DNA from: Triparma columacea
Taxonomy: Eukaryota > Sar > Bolidophyceae > Parmales > Triparmaceae
Direction: 5' to 3'
NCBI GenBank assembly: GCA_030267965.1
Contig: BRYA01001094.1
Span: 4,000 to 35,606, forward strand
DNA: 31,607 bases
Part shown: one piece after another, positions 1 through 10,528 of the stretch
Position numbering within the stretch: the stretch's first letter is position 1
How the letters are laid out: every line of letters starts with the position of its first letter
Notes under the pieces: generated by a model
Told to the model about the DNA's origin: nothing
Databases searched by the model: none
The model's input: the letters and a program-made list of their open reading frames with translations, nothing else
Translations under genes and position numbers: made by a program

Positions 1-3000
1 TCATTGGCTTCTGAGCTGCTTAAAAGATTTTCAAAGTAGATGGCAGCATAACTACCTACACCAAGACGTGTTGTAGCACTTCTCTTTGCAGCACTCTTTG
101 TGATCTCCTTTCCCAGCTCCAGCCTTGTGACAATATTTATCTTGGTCTCTTTTTTACCAACCCTGCAGAATCTTACTGCAAAATCTTCTCTTGCTAGAGA
201 CTGCAACCCTCTCTCTTTGATTGCTTCACTCATGATAACAAGAGTGCTCTTATCTGCTCTATACAAATGCATCTTTGAGACAAAGGTCACATTAAAGCTT
301 TGCAACGTTGTTTTGATGCACTTGTTTGCCTTGACCTCTAAATCAAAGTTGTTACCTGTATTTGCCGCTTCCCTCACTAAGCCCCTTGTCTGAAGCCTGT
401 CAACATCCCAAAAGTATGCTGCTGCCTCCTCAAAGCCTATCCTCAAGGTAACTGAGATCATTCCCCAGCTCTTTCCTCCTCCTTCTGCACCAACAGTTGG
501 TCTAATCATGTCAAACAGTGGTAAGAGTTTTGTGTCGCCCCTCACCTTGAGATCTTTCATCTTCTTGACAATCTCTATCCTCCTTGGCTTGTCAATCTCA
601 TTAGTCTTATCGAATTTTTTGCGCATTCGTGATGCAGCAGTCAGGAACTTCGTAGCCAACTTTTCAATGACTGCGTTGGGTATTGGGCTGTGAAAGTCTA
701 CTTGCGTTTGGTATGTAGCTCTTGTTTGTGGAACACCACCCAAAGGAGGTAAAGATTCAAACATCCAGATTGTGTGCACAGTGCCAACAACATGGCCAAA
801 CTTGACGGGGTGTTCCTTTGTCAAGTCATCTATGCTCTGGGTATTAATCCACACAACATCTCTGCCGTGCTCATTTTCCCTTTTCCATGTCATCTTGGTT
901 CTGAAGTCCCTGTAAGCAAATCCAGGAATGCCAAGATCTCTTGTGGAGAAGTAGTATTGTGAATGATCGTTGATGTTCTTCACAGTCAAGTCAACGACAC
1001 CATATTTTTTTAGTGATTTCATTGTAAAGCGGCTGTTGATTGCTGAATACTCATGTGCTGAGCATTCATAAACACTGGCATCTACTATTGTGGTTGCTAT
1101 AGCGACAGCATGGGAATCTCCATCAATCGAGCCCCTCATCTCAACTTTATCATCAGGGCTTTCGAGTTCATACGCCCCAGTTCCTTCCTTGCACTTCTTG
1201 TAGAATTCCTTTGCACTCCTGATTGCCTTGTCCTCTTCTTCTGTATAAGTTTGCTCCTCATTTTTTATAACCTTGTCTAGCAACTCTTGTGTAATCGAGT
1301 CCTTTTCCTCATCAGTTTTTGCAAACTTGTTCCCGATGTCAATAATGCTATTTGCATAATTAGATGACAAGTAATTCATTACAAATGTTGGCACAGAACT
1401 CTTGATATCAACCCTGGAAGCAAATGTGACGCGGCACTGAGGGGTCCCTTTATCAGTTGGTAGCGCTTGAAACATCCAGGTAGTCATTGCAGATGCAAGA
1501 ACAGTCCCAGAGCTTAATGGGAAGTCGCTATCCAACAGGTTGGTGTCTTTGTACACTGTCCAGCATTTTGTGCCTCCCATCTCTGTCTGCCAGCATCCAA
1601 TTTGCCTCCACTCCCTCAGTGAAAGTCCTTGTCCAAGCTTTCTTCTGTTAAGATAAAGCTGTGAATGCCCATTAAGTTTCTTTGTCTCGATCGCCTTGTA
1701 CTTCTTTCCAAGCTTGGCCTTTCTCTCGTTTGAATCCTTGATGAACTCGTATGCAACACACTCTGAAAGTGTAGCATCGACGACTGTTTCGCAAAACCCG
1801 ACGCCTTGAGAGTCTCCCTCAATATGTACAAACTTAAACTTCACCCTAGGATCTGGACTCTTAACATTCTTGAATTTCTTGCTTGCCTTGCAATTCATGT
1901 AGAATTCCTTGCCCTCCTTGATTGCCTCCTCCTCCTCATCGGTGTAAAGTTGGGGCTCGTTCTTTATTATATTTGCGAGGGCCATGAGTGCCTCCTTGTC
2001 AATCTCGTCGTTGCTCTTGATTTTAGGGCGTTCTTTTGGCACACCGTCCTGAGCAGTGCCTCCGGATGTTGTCCGCCCCTCCTTTCCACCTCCATCAGTC
2101 TCGACATGCCTGATCTCGACGTCGTCCATGTCGCGTACGATATCCTCTTCTTCGTCAAGCCCCCCGTTACCGTAATCTTCAGTAACAATTCGCTTGTAGT
2201 CCTCTGAGTCTGTTAAAGAAGGAGCCTTTGTAAGGGCTGCAGTGCCCATCTCTTCTGCAGCAGACCTGAGCGCATCGTTCTCCTTCATCAACTTGTCGTT
2301 GATATCTTTGAGGTTCTTCAACTCAACAAGGTGATCGGCGGCGACCCTTACCGCGGATGCCTTGAGTTCGGCAATTTCTATCCCTCGAGCATTGACGAGG
2401 TTCGTTAATCTTTCGATTTCATCCTCCGTCTTTGCAACGTTCACAATGCTGTCAGGATTCATTGGTACGGTCGAAGCGGGTGTCGTGCGGCCGGCGGACG
2501 GTGGTACGGCACTAGCATTATTACTGTCCGCAACCAGACCGACGGCGTCCTCATGACCATTTTCAGAGTCTGCGGTAATGGCGATTATGGCGTTTGTTAG
2601 TCAAATTGAAAAGATTTCCACGCGTGTCCCTCGATGCCGCATGTGGTCGCCGCAGAAGGGCCACATGCGGTCGCCGCAGATGGAACCCACGCGGTCGCCG
2701 GGGACGAATCCCATGCGGTCACCGGAGACGGATCCCATGCGGTTGCCGCAGACCGGCGCGCGTTTCTGTGTAGAATATCAAGGGTCTCCCTCCCTACAAC
2801 CCCCTGAAACGAACTTACCTCGGTCTCGTCCGGCGTCCTTGTGAGAGCTTTTAGATTTAGCGACTGCGAAGGGGACAACAGTGTTGCAAAAGTGAGAACA
2901 AATTACAAAGTTTCAACGCGTCCTCCCGCGACTCTCCCGCTCTCGCCTATAGTATTGCTATTTTTTTTTCTTATCCGGCGCTCAACGCACAACTCACCTC

Positions 3001-3713
3001 GTCCGGCGTCCTCATGTGACATTTCAGTTGCTGCAGAGGAAACGACAGAGACGGAAAAGTGGGTAAAGGTGGCAAAGTTCATCTTGTCCTCCCACACATC
3101 TCCCGTCCTCTCCTAAAGTATAAAGATGTTCTTTTCCTCCTCAAGCTCTCGACGTTTACTCACCTCGTCTGGCTTCCCCATGATCATTTTCAGATTCTGC
3201 GGGAGTGGAAATGTTGATGTATTTTGAGCTTTTGTTAATCATTTCATCAGTCTTCCCAACGACCTATCTTTTTCCCACCGCACCACCAAATTGGCAACTT
3301 TCTCATCTGACCCCCAACGCAAACTCACCTCGTCCAGCGTCTCCATGAGACCTATCAATATCAGCAGCTGCCCCAAGGTTGACAGCATAGTCATTTGCCT
3401 CAACGACATCAGCGGCAGTTTCGTGGCCTTCGGTTGCCTCAGCATCCCCAACAATAGCAGACTGATCCTCGGCGGCCTCAGCGGCGGCGGCAAGGAGGAC
3501 AGCAAGGTCAGTTGCAGCACTGACAATGTCAGCAGTTGTGCCATTGTGAGCAGTTCTCTTGACGGCGGCAACAAGGTCGTTGGCTGCCGCTGCTGTAGAT
3601 GCAAGATCAGCAGTATGTTGAGCCCTTGTTGCCCTTAAGTTGGCCTTCAATCCAGCTATCTCCTTGTCCCTCTGCTTCAGGAGGATTGTGAAATCCTTCT
3701 CACTGTCCGCCAT
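1..3713 (-). CDS. START-like repeat protein with microexon-built N-terminus (partial, 3' end outside window)
   Basis: The inferred exons on the minus strand are 3329-3713, 3164-3196, 2998-3030, 2819-2863 and <1-2569. All junctions are GT-AG and phase 1, and the last exon stays open to the window edge, giving at least 1021 residues. The ATG at 3713 is the first in frame. Residues 1-130 are Ala-rich with a heptad-like start (KQRDKEIAGLKANL), and another probable coiled coil lies near 190-265. Two homologous modules follow, each introduced by a KNE-Q-YT-EEE--AI--KEFY-CK motif (about 370-595 and 595-850). Each carries VDAT/VDAS then SEC/YEC, and later TWMFQALP or TIWMFESLP. A third module starts near 875 with FEEAAAYFWDVD. 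This pattern is typical of the START/Bet v1-like proteins abundant in stramenopile algae, where a hydrophobic ligand pocket is expected. The family call rests on pattern memory; ligand and role are unknown. The missing C-terminus could hold a further domain. Confidence 0.75.
2641..2760. repeat. 24-bp minisatellite, 5 units, inside an intron
   Basis: Five consecutive 24-bp units start at 2641, 2665, 2689, 2713 and 2737. Each is a variant of ATGCGGTCGCCGCAGA followed by a more variable 8 bp. The array lies in the 249-nt intron (2570-2818) between the third microexon and the long exon of the START-like gene. A unit length divisible by three keeps frames open on both strands here, which explains the short open frames overlapping it; they are not needed as genes. 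Confidence 0.85.
2819..3196 (-). other. Tandem microexon array (33, 33 and 45 nt) of the START-like gene
   Basis: There are three very short exons: 3164-3196 (33 nt), 2998-3030 (33 nt) and 2819-2863 (45 nt). Each is preceded by a pyrimidine-containing tract ending GCAG and followed by GTGAGT, GTGAGT or GTAAGT. All are phase 1 at both ends. They encode variants of one 11-15 residue module (ESENDHGEARR, ATEMSHEDAGR, and a longer one ending SSHKDAGRDR). The same module closes exon 1 (RSHGDAGR) and opens the last exon (DSENGHEDAVG). Their length and phase allow each to be skipped without a frameshift. Exon calls are inferred from splice motifs and protein similarity between modules. Confidence 0.7.
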
Positions 3714-4278
3714 CTGCCTGCGAAAGCGTGAGGGGCTAACACGACGAAGATGTTGAGTGAGCCGAGACGAATACTATTTACGCATATTCGTCGCCGCTGC
3801 TGCCGCAATATCCTTTTAATTGCTCAGGGGTCCAATCCCCAAAGAAGCTGTTGTGTCCTCCTTTCTCTTTTCTCCCTCCCCTCGCCCCCGTATCCTCCCT
3901 CCCCAACAATCCGTCCTCCGCCCTCGCCTTCTATACAAAAATCTCACCTTGTTTCGTCCCTATCCACTCCACTTCTTCACAAAGTCCCTGTTCCAAATGA
4001 CACTCGAGAATGCCCTGCTCTAAAGCTCTCACAGTCACACGGGTGATCCAAATATCTTGAGGTGTGGAGTAATAAGTAAAGGATAGCAGCAGTGCGAAGA
4101 AGAATGTAATTATAACTCGCCAAGCAAATAAAATATGTCTCCTCACTCGCTCAGTGCTCAGTTTTTAATCCGGATTTAACCCAGATTTAACCACACACTT
4201 TTATCCCCATCTGATTTCTTTCCCGCCTGTCTCTAACCCCTCCTGTTGTCTCTCTTGTTCCTTCCTCCGCTGACAGTA
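3714..4278. promoter_or_regulatory. Divergent intergenic region between the START-like gene and the ORAI-like gene
   Basis: These 565 bp separate two divergent start codons (3713 minus, 4279 plus), so both promoters should lie here. Visible elements are an inverted repeat CGAATA...TATTCG at about 3767-3789, a pyrimidine-rich stretch at 3855-3930, and a short direct repeat of GATTTAACC at 4167-4192. Short open frames in this stretch have no recognisable content. I see no RNA gene. Confidence 0.5.
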
Positions 4279-5861
4279 ATGAATAATGGTACATCGAAAC
4301 GTCAACAGCAAAAAAAGAAAAAGGCTTCGAAGGCCAAGTCAAAGAGTGGTTCTTCCCAAGAGCCGAGGCTTGAACTTCGGCAGGAGCGGCTCTCGGGTGT
4401 TGGGGTCGGAGGACAAACCCTTGAGCTTTTGGATTCAGAGTACTCTAAACTTCGCTCCCTCGGTCTCAACATCCCTCCTCCTGTCCCTCTCGCCGACAGT
4501 GAATTAGCATTTGGTCACAACAATGATCACCTCGCCCACGTGGATCTCGAGGACGAGGCTTTCTCGTCTTGGTACCGGAAGACTGCAGGAATGCACACTG
4601 TTCGGACATGGTGCGAAAATTACATGAAGCATCCCTATGCTTGGGGGGCTTTGATAATGATCCACGGGGTGGACGAGGTTAGCGCTAGGCTGAGGTCCAA
4701 GGTTGAGAACTATGCCGTTTACAGTGCAGTGCTCCTATCTGCTAGTGTCGTCCTGCTGGCCATGACGGAAATGAATGTGAAGTTTAGCAAATTGAATAAT
4801 TCTGGAGAGGCAGTTGACATGGTGATGGCGCGGGTATACCTTTACTCGCTGTGTGTGTCGGTAGCTTCTCATCTGACGAGCATTCTCCTTTCAATGAGCT
4901 TCGTCAATAGTTTGAATGAGGCCGGCAGGGACTCTGATGTGATCCGGATGTTCGGGGAGGTGAGATGGAAAAAGAGGTTACCGTGACTAGACAAAACTAA
5001 CGTCCTACTAACGCCCTTTATCTTCCTTCTCCTCTCCCCCCCTCCCCCCCCTTTCTATCTTCCGCCCTTTTTCACTTTCCCCCTCAGGGCCAAGGCTTCC
5101 TTGCTACCCTCAAGTGCGGCCAGGCTTTTCAAGCTGGGCTGGTTGCCCTTGGTGTGAGCATCATTGACATTATAGCGATCAACTTTGAGTGGTACGACGG
5201 TTTGATTTGCTTCGTTGTAGCTGGAATCATAATGCGTGTTCTACCCTCGACTGCCAACAAGCTCTTCAGCTCAAGTTCGCTCATGTTCTACTGGAGGTTC
5301 GGGAGGGCAGAAGACAATGAGGATCCCTTCAACTTGAAGGTGCCGCTCGAGCGGGTCCTACTGAAGTCTAAGATTTCTGAGAGGTTGTATGGGATTTTGT
5401 CGGGGAGGAGGTGAGGGAAATCATCGCCAGGGAGGAACGAGGCACTGCGAAGCGCCAATCGAATGCAGGACGAAGCGAAAGTAATTTAAGTTTTCTCTAA
5501 CCCACACCTCACACCCTTCATTCCGCATCCCTTCCGTTCGCACAGTGATCTTGGGGGCGAGGGCGAGGAGAAGGAAATGAGGGTGAGGGAAAGGCTCAGG
5601 GATGAGCGAAGAGAGAGTGATGCGATCAAGAAGTACATAGATTCCAGACATGACAAGAAGACTGGTAGAACACCCACGAATAAGATGGCGTCGTTCAAAG
5701 AAGGTGATGGGGGCGACATTGTTCAGTCCTTCTTTAGCGAGGATAACGCCAGAGAAGCCACAAAGGACCTCGAAGAGCTCGCTCTTATGAACAACGCCAT
5801 GGAGCAGGGATTATCCCTAACAGGAATATTGGGGAGTCCCATGGAGAATAAGCTAAAGTAA
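4279..5861 (+). CDS. Four-TM protein resembling ORAI-type calcium channels
   Basis: The exons are 4279-4959, 5088-5410 and 5546-5861 (donors GTGAG, acceptors CTCAG and CACAG), joining to 439 residues. The start is the ATG at 4279, followed by a Lys-rich tail. Four hydrophobic segments lie near residues 146-166, 187-211, 235-257 and 263-282, and a charged, probably helical C-terminus follows. Segment 1 follows a basic stretch (ARLRSK) and contains LLAMTEMNV with Glu164; segment 2 contains ASHLTSILLSMS with His198; segment 3 contains VSIIDIIAINF with Asp254. ORAI channels have a pore Glu in TM1 (E106 in ORAI1), a TM2 His (H134) and a TM3 acidic residue (E190). The His-to-acidic spacing of 56 matches. 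I therefore infer a store-operated-type Ca2+ channel homologue, but similarity is weak and an unrelated membrane protein is possible. The gene structure is firmer than the family. Confidence 0.6.
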
Positions 5862-5945
5862 AGTGCGTTCTTCATGCTGAACAAATTCAAAAAGTCTGTA
5901 GGGATTACTGTAGTAAAGTAAAGTGCGTTCTTCATGCTGAACAAA
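5854..5945. repeat. 32-bp direct repeat, two copies 60 bp apart, over a stop codon
   Basis: The 32-bp sequence starting TAAAGTAAAGTGCGTTCTTC occurs at 5854-5885 and again at 5914-5945. The first copy spans the TAA stop of the ORAI-like gene. The interval between copies also shares CTGTAGGGATT/CTGTAG-like words with what follows, so a 60-bp unit was probably duplicated in tandem in the 3' UTR. Confidence 0.85.
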
Positions 5946-6113
5946 AATTCAAAGTGTAGGATTCCTGTAGGGCAAGGGTGTTCCCACTCAAGTGGTCACT
6001 ATTTTACTCAGCAGCCTTGTTAGTAAAGCCACCAGGCCCTCGTTCTTTTCCTCTCGCCCCGTTTAGTGCTTTTGCCCCTCGCGAGCCTCATCATTAAACT
6101 TTAGCCCTTCATC

Positions 6114-9044
6114 ATGGAGGAGCAAAACAATTATCCCGTCCTTGTTATCGGCCGAGAAGTGAAAGGACAGGTGAGGAGAGCCTTGGATTTTGGGAGATTG
6201 TAACCCTCAGCCGGGCTGTCCGCGATCACCTTCGTGGCTCTGGTTTCGCCGTCCTCCCTCCAGAGATACAACAACACTCATCCAACCCCCCCACCCCTCC
6301 ACCCCCCGTCACCCCAATCCTGCCCCCCACCCCAGGGATCATCCAGGTATGTTTCGTTTCGGCTGTCACTCCCTGCCAACCTCCACACGACTCTGGCTGA
6401 CGGCAGCACTCTCGACTACGTGAACACCCGGTACTCTTATGTTGAGGCTCTTCGAACCAGGTGAGAATGGCAAGAACCATTATTTTGAAGGAGCACGAGC
6501 ACACGCCCATGAATACCCGTCCTGCGCGCTCCTACCCGCTAACGCAATGTTTCCCTCTCAGCCTCCTCCAAAGTTTCCCCGCCCTCGACCTGCCCGTGCT
6601 GGACTCGAAGCGCCTCTTGGGTTCTCTGTCCTCCTCTGTCGTGAACCAGCGCACCCGCATCATAAACAACTTCCTCCGGACCTGCCAGGAGAGCGACACT
6701 ATAAAGGCGTCGAGGCAGTGGGGGGAGTTCCTCAGGGGGCAGAAGCCCGGGGATCCTCCGGGGACCCCAAGGACGCCGACCAACAGGGAACTCAGGGGCG
6801 AGGGGAGGTCGGACGCGGCCCCGGCGCCTGGTCTGTCGGAGAATCCTGCGGCCGTAAGGGGGATGAGTTTCGGCTGGTTGTTGGAAAACCTTGGCCTCAA
6901 CGGGGGGGAGCAGCCTGACGTCACCTCTCCCCTCCCAGAGTACGCTGCTGAGGAGGGGTCTGCTCCGCCCGCCCAGTCGCCTCCAACCAATACGAGGGAG
7001 TCTATTTCGAACGACGTGGACAGCGATGATGAGGACGACTTGGAGACAGTTATAGCGAACGGGGCTGCAATTGCCACGCCCAGGCAGGTAATGAGACAAG
7101 AGTATTACAGGATGGTTCAGGAGGCGAGGGGCAAGTCTCGGCCTGTCAACCGCAATCTCTTCGTCGGGACGCCCGAAGAGCTTGAGAAGGTGAGAGTGGG
7201 TTGGGAGGAGTTATCTTGTCGCCTTTCAATTCACTGAACGCACTCCTTCCCGCCCCGCAGGGGGAGACCTTCTCCAAGTTCGTAATCCGGTCTTTGCCTC
7301 CCCTTGTGTTTGAGTTCATCGGTTGCTTCTTCCTTGGGCTTGTCGTGAACTTTGTCCGCTCCGGTCCCTCCTCAGGCTTCACCTCCAATGTCTCCTACCT
7401 GTCCCCCCAGCTCTTCACCCTGGGGTTTGCCGTGTCAGCCCTGACCTTCTCGATGGGGCACGTCTCCGGGGGCCACATGAACCCCGCCGTCACCTTCACC
7501 GTGTGGCTCCGGAGGCACCTGACTTTCCCTCAGATGCTGGCCTACGTAGCGTTCCAGTTCCTGGGGTTCCTGGCCGCGGCCGTCGCGTCCGTGGAGGTCC
7601 TCGGCGGCATTCTCACGCCGACTGAAGTTAGGGTTCCCCACGCGTCTGGTGGGCTAGGTGAGGATGACCATGGCGATTAGCCAATGATGATGAGTGAAGT
7701 CCTCACTTATCTTATACTCACACTCAACCTCCTCCCCCCTTCTCCCCGTCCCCAGATACCATAAATTCCTTCGCCCTCACCTCAATTTTAATGTTTGCGG
7801 TCTGTTACACGGTCCTCTGTTCCTCCACCTCCGCTGCCCAGACCGGTAACTCCCATTTCGGTCTTGCCTCTGGTTTCTCCCTCGCCGTGGGCATGGTTAT
7901 AAGCGCCCTCGCCGGGACCGGGACCACCCTCAACACCTCCCTCGACGTGTCCCTTATCTGCGCCAAGTTCTTCTACGACTCTGACTTCCCTGACCTCGAG
8001 GTTTGGGACGGGTACGCAAAGTTCAGGGGCAACGGGGACGAAGACATGTGGTACTACCTCGCCGGCCCTGCCGCCGGCGCCTTCCTCGCCGCTCTAGCGT
8101 ACCGTTACGTGAAGATGACCGCCTTCACGAAGCGCTCCCACGGCTGTATAAACGCCTCCCTCAAGGTGGTCGCCCCCTACCTCGTCGAGTGCATGGGAAC
8201 GTTCGCCATTGCCTTCACCTGGATGGCAGCCTTCCCGAGCGACGGGACCAGCGACGAGGGGTGGGCGTCGCTGGCGGCGGTCTACATGGGAATGACGGTG
8301 GCAATGTCTTATGCGGGGGGGTTCATTAGCGGGGGACACTACAACCCGGCGGTGACGTTGGCCGTGGTGGTGCAGGGGAAGCTCTCAAAGGTCAACTTCT
8401 TCATATACGTTTTCTTTCAGATTGTGGGCGCGGCGGGGGCCGGGACGGTCTTCTGGGAGATCTTCTCTAAGACCCCCGTTCCCGCAATCGGGGCCGGGGT
8501 ATCTGAGGTGAACGCGGGGGTCATGGAGGGCCTCTTCTCTTACTTTCTGGCGTTTGTGTTCCTGAACAGCGCCGCCGCCAAGGACAACAGGGGCAACAGT
8601 TTCTTTGGAATTTCCTACGGCTCCGTCCTCTATGTTTCCACCACCCTGATCGGGAGGATGACCTCCGGCCTCGTCAACCCTGCCGTCGCAATCGGTGCGT
8701 TCGGGGCTCGCAACTTCTTCAACGGCGGGGGGGCCGATTACCTCGACGGCCTGGAGGATTCTTGGGTGTCTGCGGGCGTGCCCATGGCGGGGGCGCTGGT
8801 GGCGGCTCTTACGTTCCGGGCGTGCGAGGTTGGGGGGATGTACCTTCCCTGCCCCTCGTTCTGCCGGTGCCCGGGCCGGGGGGGGGGGAGAGGGGGGGAG
8901 GAGGACGAGGAGGGGAACTACGACGGGATGGAGATGGCAGACAGGATGAGCAGCCTGCCTCCTGAGAGGGGGGCGGGGAGCGAGGGGAGCATCCCTGTTG
9001 CTCGGGCGGTAAGAGGATCGTCGATGGAGATGGGACGAGTGTAG
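6114..9044 (+). CDS. PX domain fused to two tandem aquaporin (MIP) domains
   Basis: The inferred exons are 6114-6170, 6336-6460, 6562-7189, 7261-7657 and 7756-9044. All donors are GTGAG and the acceptors are pyrimidine-rich, giving 831 residues. Residues about 5-110 read as a PX phosphoinositide-binding domain: YVSFRLSLP, then RYSYVEAL (Arg51-Tyr52), LLQSFPALDLPVLDSKRLLG, and R-RIINNFL. An acidic, Pro-rich linker reaches residue 270. MIP module 1 (271-520) has SGGHMNPAVT (Asn344) in its first half; in its second half the NPA position reads TLNTSLD (Asn462). MIP module 2 (530-790) has SGGHYNPAVT (Asn599) and SGLVNPAVAIG (Asn710). That makes about 12 TM helices. Neither second motif has the usual NPAR arginine. 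The C-terminus is Gly/Glu-rich. I infer a water/solute channel tethered or sorted by phosphoinositides. Exon 1 and its junction are the least certain part. Confidence 0.85.
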
Positions 9045-9147
9045 AGGATGTAGTGGGTTAAAAGAGTTTCGTTCGTTTTGTGAAAAATAGAAAAAAAACA
9101 ACGATGCCTTCAGGCCTTCTTTCTATATACTTCGTCACCCCATGTCC

Positions 9148-10068
9148 CTACACCATCGGTGGAAGGCCCCATTCCTCGCTGCTGCATTCCTCTGGTAGTT
9201 CCTTGATCCTGAACCTTCCCTCCCCCTCCCACCCTTGAAACCACGCCTCCCCGTCCTCGTCTACGTCAATCCTTTCCGCTAGCACCCCCGCAACGCTGCT
9301 CTTTATGAGTCCGAATTCCCCCCCCGTCTTCTGCATCTTCGTCCTCCTCCCCCCCTCCCCCCCTCCCCCCAGGAACAGCCTGTGGTAGATCCTCCCTGTC
9401 CTTGAGCAGAGTGCCAGCTCTGAGGGGTCGAACGTCTGGGTTAGGGATCCCCCCCATACCAGGGATGGGGGGGCTGCTGCTGCGGTACGGAGGTCGTGGA
9501 AGACGACGCCCTGGCAGGCTGGCCTTATGTAGTTCTTCTCAGGACCGCAGGGGGAGAAGAAGGGGTAGGAAGGGAAGGAACCTGTGGCGTTACGAGTGAG
9601 GCGGGAGAAGAAGAAATCGAGGAATTTTGGGGACTTTAGGGAGGTTGCTATGTTCTTGGGGCTGGTCTAAAGGGTGGGAGTGTGGGGGAAAGGGGGGGGG
9701 GAGGAGGGGGGGAGTTGAGGGTGGTTATTGTCGCATCGTTAGTGTTAGTGTCTGTCTGTTTGGCTGTTTGTCTGTTTGTCTGTGTGTATGTCTGCTATCT
9801 GCCATCTCTCCTCTGCCATCTGGCATATGCCATCTCTCCCATCACTCCTCCCATCTCTCCTCTCCCCTATCCTCACCTCCTCTAAGAACAGTCTCCCTTG
9901 TAAGTCAATGGAGTAGAAGTATGTTCTATTTTGTGCGTGTGTTTCATAGAATTCATTATCTTGAATGCATGTTTGTTGCCATTGTTCAATGTATTGCGTT
10001 TCTGATTTAGAAGATGATTTTGAAGATTGTTGTCGATATCCTCCTCTATATCTTCCTCTATTATACAT
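9148..10068 (-). CDS. UPF0598 family protein (C8orf82-like)
   Basis: The exons are 9877-10068 and 9148-9666, phase 0, with donor GAGGAG|GTGAGG and acceptor CCCTTTAG after a long pyrimidine tract; the product is 236 residues. Family hallmarks are YFYSIDLQGRLFLEE at the end of exon 1, then SPKNIATSLKSPKFLDFFFSRL, FFSPCGPEKNYIRP, and WGGSLTQTFDPSELAL...GRIYH. These match my memory of the UPF0598 family, whose human member C8orf82 has no established biochemical role. A Gly-rich insert (GGGGEGGRR) after RIYHRLFL looks lineage-specific. The ATG at 10068 was chosen as the most upstream plausible in-frame Met. Its first 35 residues are Ser/Arg/Gln-rich in AT-rich DNA and could instead be 5' UTR. Confidence 0.8.
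9735..9795. repeat. TCTG/TTTG microsatellite in the UPF0598 gene intron
   Basis: An interrupted run of TCTGTCTGTTTG-type tetranucleotides lies in the 210-nt intron (9667-9876), followed by repeated CCATCTCTCC words to about 9860. In the minus-strand transcript this gives CAGACAAACAG-rich RNA. Nothing further is indicated. Confidence 0.8.
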
Positions 10069-10208
10069 ATATATGCGTCTAAAGTGGATCGAACTTATTC
10101 TATACATTGTTATATACCTTCATATACAGTTAAATACCGTTATTTTCTCAAAAATAAAACAATTGGGAAAAAAAGGAAATTTCCTTTTGGAACTTATCAA
10201 AATACCCA

Positions 10209-10518
10209 GGTAAGAGTAAGGCAGGACAACAATGACAATGATAACGCGTTTCAAGGCTTTCACCAGTAGTCATTTGTCCTATTGTCGATTTTTATCTCCT
10301 ATTCAGGTCAACTTCAAGTTATTTCCCCTCTTCAATCACGGTCGAGACTGAGTATCATTGGTTTTGGATTTTTCGTCTCATAGACGAGATAATACTACTT
10401 TCGGCAATATTTCCTATAGTGTTAGCATCATGTTGGGGTTTATATGGGGCAGATAACAGCCATTGACTCCACAATGACGCATCCTTGAGGGGTCTCACAT
10501 CCCTCTCCCTTGTTCTCA
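10209..10518. repeat. Dispersed repeat, copy A (upstream of the HXXEE gene)
   Basis: This stretch aligns by eye with 12671-12965. Shared words in order are GTAAG...GGACAACAATGACAAT, AAGGCTTT, ATAGACGAGATAATACTACTTT, TGTTA-CATCATGTT, ATGGGGCAGA, CCATTGAC, GACGCAT-CTTGAGGG, and CATCCCTCTC-CTTGTTCT. It ends about 10 bp before the ATG at 10529, so it must contain that gene's promoter and 5' UTR. It has no long open frame in common with copy B. The whole gap 10069-10528 holds this repeat and AT-rich DNA only. Confidence 0.75.
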
Positions 10519-10528
10519 CAGAATCGCA

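Noticed and set aside
100..962. Several short plus-strand open frames at the left end
   Set aside because: The minus strand is continuously open and carries START-like modules here, so these are shadows.
2641..2760. Possible CRISPR-like array
   Set aside because: The 24-bp units are contiguous and without spacers, in a eukaryotic intron; it is a minisatellite.
6190..6464. Proline-rich open frames in the first part of the PX-aquaporin gene
   Set aside because: The Pro codons come from the polypyrimidine tract of the intron 6171-6335. Only the frame after 6336 carries PX-like sequence and joins in phase with the upstream ATG.
8385..9101. 238-residue minus-strand open frame over the aquaporin gene
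   Set aside because: Arg/Pro/His-rich reverse translation of GC-rich coding DNA with no motif; the plus strand is clearly coding.
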